Source of the DNA: QNZT01 sp964573205
Lineage (GTDB): Bacteria; Campylobacterota; Campylobacteria; Campylobacterales; QNZT01
NCBI GenBank assembly: GCA_964573205.1
Contig: CAZNIT010000030.1
Coordinates: 1 to 64,000 of the forward strand
Reading direction: 5' to 3'
DNA length: 64,000 bases
The position numbers were made by a program, and so were the translations under genes. Within the stretch, counting starts at the first letter, position 1. Each line of letters opens with the position of its first letter. Positions 34,304-42,304 of the stretch are shown here, one piece after another. The notes beneath the pieces are model-generated. The model saw only the letters and a program-made list of their open reading frames with translations. It searched no databases and was not told the DNA's origin.

Positions 34304-35119
34304 TCAATCCGGACAAGGCTTTGTGCTGATGATTTCGATCTCTTCACAGCTGAAGCCGGCTCTTTTTCTCGATTTTATATTTACGTACGATTTTTTCTTT
34401 TTAGCTCCCGGTAGGACTCTTTGTACGATATCAAAATAGTCCGATTTATCCACTTTATGTTTATTGCAAGCCCATAAAAACCATCTATTCCCTTTTTTTA
34501 CATGGTCTATCTCCTCTTCCAAAATAATTTCCAAAGCTTTGATGATCTCTTTTGAATCTTCATCGTCGATTCTTTTTAGTTTCTCTATAACAAGAGGATT
34601 CGAATCCAAACCGGAAGCCTCGAGATATCTGGGAATCGTCGCCATACGGGTAAGAAGATCGAGAGATTTTTGCGAAACGTCGAATAAAAAACTGTGCACG
34701 GGAAAATCCCCGTACGAATATCCCAAATTTTTTAGTATTTTCTCAAGCATTAAAAAGTGTCTTATCTCATCTTCCGCAACCTCGAGCCAGTCGTCATAAT
34801 AGCTTTTTGGCATATCCGAAAATCTATATGCATGATCTAGTGCCAAGTCGATTGCGGAGTATTCTATATGAACGATGGAGTGAATTAAGCGAGCTTTACC
34901 TTTTTTCGTCGAGAGAGAAGCTCTTTTTGAAAGCGTCGTAGCCGGTACGATCTTGCAGATACTCTCATATGACGGAGTTTCAAAAATTTCGGCTGTTAAC
35001 GAACGGTCGAATTCCAACTTGTTATCTTTGTAATTTTTATAAAACTCCTCAAAGAGTTCGATCTTTTCGGAGGGCTCTTTCGCTTTTAGTATCTTATGTA
35101 AATTCGTGAAAAATTCCAT
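34304..35119 (-). CDS. DUF455 ferritin-like protein
   Basis: A ferritin-like di-iron candidate of 271 residues. Carboxylate/histidine motifs in the expected helical order are HIEYSAIDLALDHAYRF, EVAEDEIRHFLMLEKIL and ILEEEIDHVKKGNRWF, giving E..H pairs typical of the superfamily. Some relatives resemble tRNA-hydroxylating MiaE; function here is unknown. ATG 35119 is preferred over an upstream TTG (35161) because AAGGTGAT lies close before it and the shorter form avoids overlapping the haem-binding gene. The two genes are on the same strand and probably co-transcribed. Confidence 0.85.
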   Translation of the reverse strand: MEFFTNLHKILKAKEPSEKIELFEEFYKNYKDNKLEFDRSLTAEIFETPSYESICKIVPATTLSKRASLSTKKGKARLIHSIVHIEYSAIDLALDHAYRFSDMPKSYYDDWLEVAEDEIRHFLMLEKILKNLGYSYGDFPVHSFLFDVSQKSLDLLTRMATIPRYLEASGLDSNPLVIEKLKRIDDEDSKEIIKALEIILEEEIDHVKKGNRWFLWACNKHKVDKSDYFDIVQRVLPGAKKKKSYVNIKSRKRAGFSCEEIEIISTKPCPD

Positions 35120-35141
35120 ATCGATTATCACCTTAACATAT

Positions 35142-35579
35142 TTATATTCGGAGTTTTTCAAGCTCCGACTTAAACCATTTTGACAAAATCTTTTTATCGC
35201 CCGCGGATAGTTTTGCGTCTTTATGAAACCATAAATAGGAATGAAGCGGCATTATTTCGTTATTGATCGTTTTTATAGCTCTTTTTAATCTTTGAGTTTT
35301 GATTTCTTTGGGTATCTCTTTCCAAGTTGAAAAATTAAGAGCCTTTCTGCCGTCGTTTACATGATTTACAATAGACCATGACAGCGGCGCAACGTTTGAA
35401 TACCAAGGCCACTTCGTTTCGTAGGAGTGGCAGTCGTAGCAGCTTTTTTTCAAGATTTTCATGATCTTTTCAGGTGCGGCGAGCTTTAGGTTCTTGTCTG
35501 TTTCCGGATTTGTTTTCTTAGTTTGTATAAGTTGTATGACAATAAAAATCAAAACGATAGCCGTAAACGTTTTTTTCAT
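35142..35579 (-). CDS. exported haem-binding domain protein (Haem_bd family)
   Basis: A 145-residue protein with an N-terminal membrane anchor or signal (FTAIVLIFIVIQLIQ). A single c-type haem motif CYDCH is followed by SYETKWPWYSNVAPLSW, the typical pattern of the Haem_bd family. The protein ends KKILSKWFKSELEKLRI. It probably sits on the periplasmic side as a small cytochrome-like electron carrier or sensor; no partner oxidoreductase is nearby. It precedes the DUF455 gene. Confidence 0.85.
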   Translation of the reverse strand: MKKTFTAIVLIFIVIQLIQTKKTNPETDKNLKLAAPEKIMKILKKSCYDCHSYETKWPWYSNVAPLSWSIVNHVNDGRKALNFSTWKEIPKEIKTQRLKRAIKTINNEIMPLHSYLWFHKDAKLSAGDKKILSKWFKSELEKLRI

Positions 35580-35800
35580 GGTTTTCCTTTGGTGATATTA
35601 AACGAAATAATAGCACAATGCGTTTTATATTTTCGATGATTTTGTAGGAAAAAAGCGAGTTTATCTTTTTGCCGGAAGTTAAACGGTCGTCGATTGGGAA
35701 ATATACGAAGAGTAAATATGCTTAAAAACAGGTATTAAAGCCGATAGTTTATATCCTAGGTGTTCAAGTAGGTGCGACTAAGTCTATTTTTACATAAACT
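35580..35800. other. intergenic stretch before the 6S/purD RNA
   Basis: These 221 bases between the haem-binding gene start and the RNA promoter hold no convincing coding frame. The first part must contain the minus-strand promoter of the haem-binding gene. I see no repeat or further structured RNA with confidence. Confidence 0.4.
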
Positions 35801-35804
35801 GTAC

Positions 35805-35810
35805 TATAAT
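35805..35810 (+). promoter_or_regulatory. -10 box of the 6S/purD RNA
   Basis: TATAAT at 35805-35810 puts transcription initiation near 35817, immediately before the first base of the closing helix of the structured RNA. Confidence 0.6.
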
Positions 35811-35816
35811 TTCCCT

Positions 35817-36001
35817 AGCCTGAGTGGTTCGATAAACCATAAACAGAGGGTCCGACACAGTACTTGTACTTGGAGTTCGTGCGCCTCTTGGTGTGTGGCG
35901 GCGCTAGTTCGCTGCCCCTAAAGAGAGGGTCGCTCCTAATTCTTTAGCTTATTGGGGCTACATCATTCTTGGGACGGCCGCTCGGGCAACTACTTACAGG
36001 T
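35817..36001 (+). ncRNA. ssrS: 6S RNA / purD-RNA motif
   Basis: A structured non-coding RNA of about 185 bases directly before purD. The ends pair: 35819-35829 (CCTGAGTGGTT) with 35988-36000 (AACTACT, a TA bulge, CAGG) over 11 base pairs. A central hairpin GGCGGCG (35897-35903) with CGCTGCC (35910-35916) has a CTAGTT loop. The GC content is clearly higher than the neighbours. A conserved purD-RNA motif has been described upstream of purD in this phylum, and 6S RNA has been placed upstream of purD in Helicobacter; I take these as the same element. 6S RNA mimics an open promoter and binds sigma70-RNA polymerase. The 3' strand of its closing helix merges with the purD ribosome binding site. Confidence 0.72.
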
Positions 36002-36007
36002 GATTAG

Positions 36008-37282
36008 ATGAATGTAATGATAATCGGAAGCGGCGCCAGAGAGTACTCTATCGGGCTCGCTTTAAAAAAAGATTTAAAGGTTTCGAAACTTTATTTCGCC
36101 CCGGGAAACGGTAAAAGTTCCGCTTTGGGAGAAAACGTATCTATCGACGACTATGACTCTCTTGCAGATTTTGCTCATGAAAATAAAATAGACTTGACGA
36201 TCGTAGGTCCCGAAGCTCCTCTAGTAGATGGGATCGTGGATATTTTCAAAAAAAGAGGTTTGATAATTTTTGGTCCTTCGAAAGATGCCGCAAGGCTTGA
36301 GGGTTCCAAAGTTTTTATGAAAAATTTTCTTAAAAAATATGAGATTCCGACCGCCTCTTACATCCAGACGAATAGTTACGATGAAGCGGCCGAATTTATA
36401 GACGCTTTAAACCCTCCGGTCGTAGTGAAAGCGGACGGTCTATGCGGCGGTAAGGGTGTGATAATAGCTCAAACCGTGGAGGAAGCGAAAAAAGCGGCGA
36501 AAGAGATGTTAAGCGGCGAAAGTTTCGGAGATGCCGGAAAAGCGATCGTTGTCGAAGAGTATCTGGAGGGATACGAGCTTTCGCTATTTGCGGTATGTGA
36601 CGGAGAAAACTATAAGCTTCTTCCGGCCGCGCAGGATCATAAACGCCTTCTTGACGGTGACAAAGGGCCGAATACGGGAGGTATGGGAGCGTACGCTCCG
36701 ACTCCTTTAATCGACGATAAACTTTATGAAAAGATCGAAAAGCAGATTATAAAACCCACACTAAAAGGCATGAAGAAAGAGAATATGCCGTATGAAGGCG
36801 TACTTTTTATCGGTATTATGGTCGTTGACGGTGAGCCTAAAGTACTCGAGTACAACGTTCGTTTCGGCGATCCGGAGTGTGAAATTTTGATGCCGCTTAT
36901 AAAAAGCAGCGTTTTGGATCTTTTTTATAAAGCCGCTACCAAAGATTTGGGTGATTTAAAGATAGAGATATTAAAAAGCTATGCGGTCGGTGTCGTTATG
37001 GCTAGTGAGAATTATCCGTACAAAAGTTCCACTCCTTCACAAATCATAATCGACGAAGTGCTTTTAAACGAGTTAAAAGATAGAGCCCATATCTCCTATG
37101 CCGGAGTTTCCGAAGAAGATGGCAAACTTTTCGCCACGGGCGGGCGCGTTTTGGTCTGTGTCGGATTGGGAGATTCGATAAAAGAGGCGAGAGATGTCGC
37201 ATATCTTATGTGCGGACAGGTTCACTTCGCCGGCAAAAAATATAGAAGCGATATAGCTTATCAGGCGTTGAAAAATGGATGA
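36008..37282 (+). CDS. purD: phosphoribosylamine-glycine ligase
   Basis: Second step of de novo purine synthesis, joining glycine to phosphoribosylamine with ATP. Visible are the N-terminal IGSGAREYSIGLAL loop and LTIVGPEAPL, the ATP-grasp core VVKADGLCGGKGVIIA, the DHKRLLDGDKGPNTGGMGAY signature and EYNVRFGDPECE. Length 424 is standard. The ribosome binding site AGGTGA (35998-36003) is four bases from the ATG and partly inside the closing helix of the 6S-type RNA, so expression may depend on that RNA's folding or processing. It overlaps the RDD gene by eight bases. Confidence 0.97.
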   Translation: MNVMIIGSGAREYSIGLALKKDLKVSKLYFAPGNGKSSALGENVSIDDYDSLADFAHENKIDLTIVGPEAPLVDGIVDIFKKRGLIIFGPSKDAARLEGSKVFMKNFLKKYEIPTASYIQTNSYDEAAEFIDALNPPVVVKADGLCGGKGVIIAQTVEEAKKAAKEMLSGESFGDAGKAIVVEEYLEGYELSLFAVCDGENYKLLPAAQDHKRLLDGDKGPNTGGMGAYAPTPLIDDKLYEKIEKQIIKPTLKGMKKENMPYEGVLFIGIMVVDGEPKVLEYNVRFGDPECEILMPLIKSSVLDLFYKAATKDLGDLKIEILKSYAVGVVMASENYPYKSSTPSQIIIDEVLLNELKDRAHISYAGVSEEDGKLFATGGRVLVCVGLGDSIKEARDVAYLMCGQVHFAGKKYRSDIAYQALKNG

Positions 37283-37727
37283 AGAGGCATTATTAAACAG
37301 ACTCGAGAGTCAAGAGTTGACCTTGTCGTCGGTCAATAAGCGGGCATTTGCGATGTTTATAGACGAGATTATTATCTCGTTTTTATTCTTTTTTATAATA
37401 AGCGATAAAATAGCCACGCTTACCGCTCCCGATCAGATCGTAGCATATACGCAATCTCTAATGGTTTACGTGTTGGTAGTAAAAGTGTTGTATCAAGCGC
37501 TTTTTGTCGGAATGTACGGTGCAACTCTCGGTAAAATGGTATTGAAAATAAGAGTGATAGATGTCGAGTATTTCGATATTCCTTCATGGCAGGCGAGTTT
37601 TATTCGCTCTTTTATGAGAATAGTGGACGAGATACTCTTTTATATCGGTTTTGCGGTAGCTCTTTTTTCCCCTTTAAAATTAACTTGGCATGATAGATTT
37701 GCAAAGACTATGGTGGTAGATGCATAG
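37275..37727 (+). CDS. RDD family membrane protein
   Basis: A 150-residue integral membrane protein of the RDD family. It has the start of an RDD-like segment KRAFAMFIDEIIISFLFFFII, a central hydrophobic helix, the AFYGATLGKMVLKI-like stretch (GMYGATLGKMVLKIRVID), and LTWHDRFAKTMVV at the end, which is typical of the family. Three transmembrane helices are predicted. RDD proteins have been linked to ion exchange, but the function here is unknown. It overlaps purD and lptD by eight bases each, so it is part of a coupled run. Confidence 0.85.
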   Translation: MDEEALLNRLESQELTLSSVNKRAFAMFIDEIIISFLFFFIISDKIATLTAPDQIVAYTQSLMVYVLVVKVLYQALFVGMYGATLGKMVLKIRVIDVEYFDIPSWQASFIRSFMRIVDEILFYIGFAVALFSPLKLTWHDRFAKTMVVDA

Positions 37728-39894
37728 GTTTGCGGCTTTTATCTTTTTGCTGCAGCTTTGCTCTTCTGTTTTTGCCGGCGATCTTTCGATGAAACAGAAA
37801 TATACTATTTACGCTTCCGAGATAGAGAGTCAAGGCGATATCCTCAAAGCGCAAGGCGATATCGTCATCTACAACGATAACAGCGTATTTAACGCGAACG
37901 AAGCGATCTACGATAAAAAGAGTCAAATCATCACGTTAAAAGGCGACGTAACTCTTTTTTTCAATAATAAGATGATTAACAAGACCGACTTTATCCGTTT
38001 CGATCTCAAAAAGGGTACCTTTTTAGCTTCGAACGTTTTCATAAAAGAGATAGGATCGGATATATGGATAAAGAGCAAAAAAGTGGTTGCCGATAAAAAC
38101 AACTATAAAATAAAAAAAGCCTCTCTCTCCAGTTGTCCCGGCGAGCATCCGGATTGGCAGGTGAAATTTTCTACCGCTCATTTTCATAAAGATAAAGAGT
38201 ACGTTTCACTCTACAATCCCAGATTTTATCTAGGTAAAATTCCCATTTTATATCTTCCTTGGGTGGCGTTTCCAACTATTAGTGATAGAAGAAGCGGACT
38301 TTTAAGACCCGTTATAGGGTTTGAAAACAGTGAAAACCTTCTTTTTATACAGCCTATATTTTATGCTCCGTCTTTGTCTTGGGATATTCAATTCAATCCT
38401 CAAATAAGGCTTGAAAGGGGAGTCGGACTATATACCACTTTTCGTTTTGCCGATTCTCTTTATTCAAAAGGTCGTGTAACGTTGGGTTTCTTTAACGAAA
38501 AAGCCTCGTATGCGAGAGAGCACAATTTAAAAAACTCACTTCACGAAGGTGCGGAGATTTATTATAAAAACGAAGCGATATTTACCAAATATATAAAAGA
38601 GAATCCGTATGATTATAAAGACGGACTATTAGCGGATATTACCATCTTGAACGATATTGATTATATCAATTTAAAAGATGATAGAAAATATGCGGTTGAC
38701 AAGCTTGTAACATCGAAAATAAACTACTATATGAGCGGTTATAGGGACTATTTCGGCGCATATGCCAAATATTTTATCGATACGCAAAAATTATCAAACG
38801 CCGACACCCTTCAGACTCTTCCGTCTTTGCAGTATCATCAGTTTTCTCGGATTTTGGGATCGAATCATTTTTTATATTCGATAGATTACAAATTTAAAAA
38901 TTCATACAGAAGAGAAGGGCTCGGAGCAAGACAACACGAATTTTCAATACCTTTTGTGTTCACGATGCCGTTTTTCAACGATTTCATGAATTTTTCGATC
39001 AGTGAAAATCTATACTATTCTCACGTAAATTATACGGATGCAAACGATACGATCGACAATGCGAGGTATTTTAGCAATTACCATCGTCTCGTATTAGATA
39101 CGGATTTGATGAAAAAATACTCTTCGTTTACGCACAATCTTCAGGCGTCTCTTACTTTCACGATACCCAGTATCAATAAAAAAAGAGGATATTTTGCGGA
39201 TTTTATTCCGTTTAATCTCGAGAAAAAGAGTATCGCTCTAAAATTGAACAACTATTTTTACGATGCAAAAGGAGGTAATTTTCTAATCGATCGATTTACG
39301 CAAAAATATTATTATAAAGAGGAGGACAAACGATATAACGAAGCCGAAAACGAGATAATCTATCTATACTCGAAGAATTTGACTCTAAGGAACACTCTAA
39401 TCTACTCTTATGAATATGAAAAGTTAAAAAAGATACAATCCGGTATAAGATATCATGATGATTTTAATAACCTTAGAATCGATCATACATATAAGGATGC
39501 GCCTAATGAGACGAAGATCAACTTTTTAAGTGGTGATTACGGTAGAGTGGTTGATAGACACTACTCACTATTCGGCGGTCTTGATTACGATTTTGACAAT
39601 AGTTTTACAAAAGAGTGGCGTTTGGGGCTTAGAATGAAAAAAAGATGTTGGAGTTACGAGTTGAAGTACAAAGAGAGCATCACTCCCAGTCTCACAAGCG
39701 GAGGAACTCAATCACTTAGAAAAAGAGGTATCTATTTGGTCGTAAAATTTGCGCATATAGGCGGAATAAAGTATAGATATATAAAAGATATCGAAAACGG
39801 TGACGCTGGAAACGGCGGGATTTTAAATGATTATTCGATTCCGCAGAGCGGGGAGGAGAGTGACAATCTTGATATTAACAATACTTCTATATAA
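37720..39894 (+). CDS. lptD: LPS-assembly outer-membrane protein LptD
   Basis: Outer-membrane translocon for lipopolysaccharide. A signal peptide (FAAFIFLLQLCSSVFAG) is followed by the periplasmic OstA/jelly-roll domain (about residues 25-150, with IESQGDILKAQGDIVIYNDNS-type repeats). A large C-terminal beta-barrel domain contains the WVAFPTISDRRSGLLRP signature. Length 724 is in family range. Few cysteines are visible (in SSCPGEHPD and KKRCWSYELK), so the two-disulfide arrangement of the E. coli protein does not apply. It shares a run with the RDD and MCE genes. Two of the three following genes also concern the envelope. Confidence 0.93.
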   Translation: MHRFAAFIFLLQLCSSVFAGDLSMKQKYTIYASEIESQGDILKAQGDIVIYNDNSVFNANEAIYDKKSQIITLKGDVTLFFNNKMINKTDFIRFDLKKGTFLASNVFIKEIGSDIWIKSKKVVADKNNYKIKKASLSSCPGEHPDWQVKFSTAHFHKDKEYVSLYNPRFYLGKIPILYLPWVAFPTISDRRSGLLRPVIGFENSENLLFIQPIFYAPSLSWDIQFNPQIRLERGVGLYTTFRFADSLYSKGRVTLGFFNEKASYAREHNLKNSLHEGAEIYYKNEAIFTKYIKENPYDYKDGLLADITILNDIDYINLKDDRKYAVDKLVTSKINYYMSGYRDYFGAYAKYFIDTQKLSNADTLQTLPSLQYHQFSRILGSNHFLYSIDYKFKNSYRREGLGARQHEFSIPFVFTMPFFNDFMNFSISENLYYSHVNYTDANDTIDNARYFSNYHRLVLDTDLMKKYSSFTHNLQASLTFTIPSINKKRGYFADFIPFNLEKKSIALKLNNYFYDAKGGNFLIDRFTQKYYYKEEDKRYNEAENEIIYLYSKNLTLRNTLIYSYEYEKLKKIQSGIRYHDDFNNLRIDHTYKDAPNETKINFLSGDYGRVVDRHYSLFGGLDYDFDNSFTKEWRLGLRMKKRCWSYELKYKESITPSLTSGGTQSLRKRGIYLVVKFAHIGGIKYRYIKDIENGDAGNGGILNDYSIPQSGEESDNLDINNTSI

Positions 39895-39920
39895 TGTTGA
39901 ACAAAAGTTAAGGAGCGCCT

Positions 39921-41357
39921 ATGCGAAGTGAAGCAAAAGTCGGTTTGTTCGTTTTTATAGGATTAGTGCTTCTTTTTGCCCTTAGTACGCAGGTGGGTAG
40001 TTTCAAAAATCTTGCGAAAGAGGGATACCTGTTGAAAGCTTATCTTCAAAATGCGGCGGGACTCAATGAAAACTCGAAGGTCAAGGCCAACGGACTTGAC
40101 GTCGGATATATCAAATCTTTGAGTATCGAAGATAAAGGAATTTTAGCCGAGCTTTTCATCTATAGCAAAATAAAACTTCCGGACGACTCCACCATCAAAC
40201 CTATTCAAGAGTCGTTGCTCGGCGGTAAATACCTTGAGATATCGATAGGAAAATCTTCGCGATTTTTAAAAGAGGGCGATCTTATAAGATCGGCACCTCA
40301 AAAGCTTACGATTCAAGATGCGAGTGATGCTATGGCTAAGGCCGCCGATGAATTTAAATCTTTTATCGAGGATTTTAGACAGATTTTGACGCCAGAGACA
40401 AGAGAAAACCTTAAAATGACGTTTTCGAATTTAGAGAGTATTACGAGCGAGTTGAACAAACTGGTTTCGTTGGATCTATTAAAAGAGACCATATCGCATT
40501 TCAATGAAATGGCGAAAAATATTTCCGGAGTCGGAGAGGGATTTAAAGTGAGTGCCGATACGCTAAATGCCAAACTTCCCCAAATTCTTTCGAATTTGGA
40601 TATTTTGGTAAAGGATCTTAAAGTCGCGTCCGCCAACTTAAAATACAAAATGCCTAAGCTTGCTGATAAATTCGCAAAGATTGAAGAGGATCTCGAAGCG
40701 GTTATAGCCCAAAATAGAAAGCCTCTTAACAATACCCTGGTTTCGGCAGATTCGTTTTTTAGCTCCGGAACGCAGACTTTTGGAAAGATAGAAGATATCC
40801 TCGATACGATAGATAAAGTAAAGCTTGAGGTTGCGATGAGAAGTGATTATATGCAAAGTGACGGGTATGCGAAGGGATATCTCTCTTTAAACTATATTCC
40901 AAGCGATACTAAATCTTATAGATTCGATATCGTGGGTATGGACGACTACTCCAGAATGGATGACGACCAAAAGCTCATAGAGCCTAAAAAACATGAGAGT
41001 TCGAATATCCTCGTCTCGGCACAGATAGCCAAAAGAATCGACGATCTTGTCGTTAGGGGCGGCTTGATCGAGAGTAGCGTTGGTGCGGGTATAGATTATT
41101 ATCTTTTTAACGATTCTCTTGAAACGAGTGCGGAGGTTTTCGATTTTAACGCGCAAAACGATGTAAGAGGAACGAATCCTCATGCGAAAATAGGTGCAAG
41201 ATATAACTTTTTGAAGCATTTGGATATCTATGGCGGTTATGATAATTTTTTAAATAAAAAGGCTAAAAACGCTTATATAGGCGTGGGTATCAGATTTTTT
41301 GACGACGATTTGAAGAAACTTGTAATGAGTCAGAATTTGGGAGCTTATGCAAAATAA
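39921..41357 (+). CDS. MlaD-like MCE protein with a barrel-like C-terminus
   Basis: A 478-residue protein with an N-terminal membrane anchor (VGLFVFIGLVLLFALSTQVG) and one MCE domain (about residues 35-115: LKAYLQNAAGLNENSKVKANGLDVGYI, then LLGGKYLEISIG). A long helical region follows (about 130-270). The C-terminal ~190 residues alternate like outer-membrane beta strands (GYLSLNYIPSD, LVVRGGLIESSVGAGIDYYLF, HLDIYGGYDNFL, AYIGVGIRFF). MCE proteins carry lipids between membranes. A helical tube plus barrel-like end could bridge both membranes, which is inference. No MlaE or MlaF gene is adjacent. AAGGAG is five bases from the ATG. Confidence 0.82.
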   Translation: MRSEAKVGLFVFIGLVLLFALSTQVGSFKNLAKEGYLLKAYLQNAAGLNENSKVKANGLDVGYIKSLSIEDKGILAELFIYSKIKLPDDSTIKPIQESLLGGKYLEISIGKSSRFLKEGDLIRSAPQKLTIQDASDAMAKAADEFKSFIEDFRQILTPETRENLKMTFSNLESITSELNKLVSLDLLKETISHFNEMAKNISGVGEGFKVSADTLNAKLPQILSNLDILVKDLKVASANLKYKMPKLADKFAKIEEDLEAVIAQNRKPLNNTLVSADSFFSSGTQTFGKIEDILDTIDKVKLEVAMRSDYMQSDGYAKGYLSLNYIPSDTKSYRFDIVGMDDYSRMDDDQKLIEPKKHESSNILVSAQIAKRIDDLVVRGGLIESSVGAGIDYYLFNDSLETSAEVFDFNAQNDVRGTNPHAKIGARYNFLKHLDIYGGYDNFLNKKAKNAYIGVGIRFFDDDLKKLVMSQNLGAYAK

Positions 41358-41625
41358 AGAAGATATCTCAAAAAGAGTGCACGATGCTTTGGCGTTTATG
41401 CAGTTGCCCGTTTTAGTCTCGTATGAGGATATCAAGAAACGATACAGAGAGCTTAGCAAAAAGTATCATCCAGATTTTAATCAACAAGAGGATAAAATGC
41501 GGAAATTGAATGAAGCGTATGCGCTTTTGAAGAACTATATTTTTCATTATAGATTCAGTTTCTCGGACGAAGAGATCCAAAAGCAGTATCCGGAAAACGG
41601 CCATGGAAGAAAATTCAGAATTTGA
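41347..41625 (+). CDS. small J-domain protein
   Basis: A 92-residue DnaJ-like protein consisting almost only of a J domain (about residues 20-75). The HPD motif is present in KKYHPDFNQQ, followed by MRKLNEAYALLKNYI. Such proteins stimulate the ATPase of DnaK-type Hsp70 chaperones. There is no zinc or client-binding domain, so it probably targets Hsp70 to a specific client. It overlaps the MCE gene by 11 bases and the next gene by 23 bases. Confidence 0.85.
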   Translation: MQNKEDISKRVHDALAFMQLPVLVSYEDIKKRYRELSKKYHPDFNQQEDKMRKLNEAYALLKNYIFHYRFSFSDEEIQKQYPENGHGRKFRI

Positions 41626-42304
41626 CAACTATCTTTTCGAAGATCGAGCCGACGCTTATAACGCTCTTGTAGAGATATTGCCGATTAAAGTGATGCAACA
41701 TGAGAATTGGATACTTTTGGCTCTTTCGGGCGGAGGTGTCGAATTTACCGTAAAATTGGCTCAAAGGTACGGTTTTGATTTCGATCTGTTGTTTACGCAA
41801 GCCATATACGCTCCCAACAACGACGAATGTCAGCTGGCTGTAGTTAGTGAAAGCAGAGATATAGTTATCGAGGAGAAGCTCGTAAAGAGTTTTGGAATTT
41901 CATTCGATTATATATATGAAGAGGCGGAAGAGCTTTATCATAAATATATTACGAAGTATCAGCATTTTTATAGAAAAGGATTAACCGTTTCGGATTTAAA
42001 AGATAAAAAAGTCATGCTGATTGACGAGGGGTGCGAAAGCGGTTTTATAGCTATGTGCGCATTGAAAAGTGTCATAAATATGGGCGTGAAAAAAGTGGCC
42101 GTCGCCGCTCCGCTTATGCCGGACGATCTTTTCGGACTTCTTGATATGAAAGCCGACAAGATTTATACGGTACATCAGATAAAAGATTTTATAGAGGTTT
42201 CATACTATTACCGAAATTTACCGCAGATAAAGCCCAAAAAGGTAAAACAGATGATAGAAGATTGCAGGTACTATTTGCCATTTAAAAAAGGAGAAGATCA
42301 GTAA
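41603..42304 (+). CDS. phosphoribosyltransferase-like protein
   Basis: A 233-residue protein resembling type I phosphoribosyltransferases. The PRPP-loop equivalent is KKVMLIDEGCESGFIAMCALK, where classical enzymes have a VxxVDDxxxTG motif; here DEGCESG replaces it, so activity on PRPP is uncertain. An N-terminal WILLALSGGGVEFTVKLAQRYGFDFDLLF segment fits the fold. A gene like this lies before pnp in Campylobacter (Cj1252). It overlaps the J-domain gene and ends one base into pnp. Confidence 0.72.
   Translation: MEENSEFDNYLFEDRADAYNALVEILPIKVMQHENWILLALSGGGVEFTVKLAQRYGFDFDLLFTQAIYAPNNDECQLAVVSESRDIVIEEKLVKSFGISFDYIYEEAEELYHKYITKYQHFYRKGLTVSDLKDKKVMLIDEGCESGFIAMCALKSVINMGVKKVAVAAPLMPDDLFGLLDMKADKIYTVHQIKDFIEVSYYYRNLPQIKPKKVKQMIEDCRYYLPFKKGEDQ

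Noticed and set aside
35580..35800. Possible small gene or second RNA before the 6S-type RNA
   Set aside because: No start with ribosome binding site and no stable pairing were found; only short AT-rich stretches.
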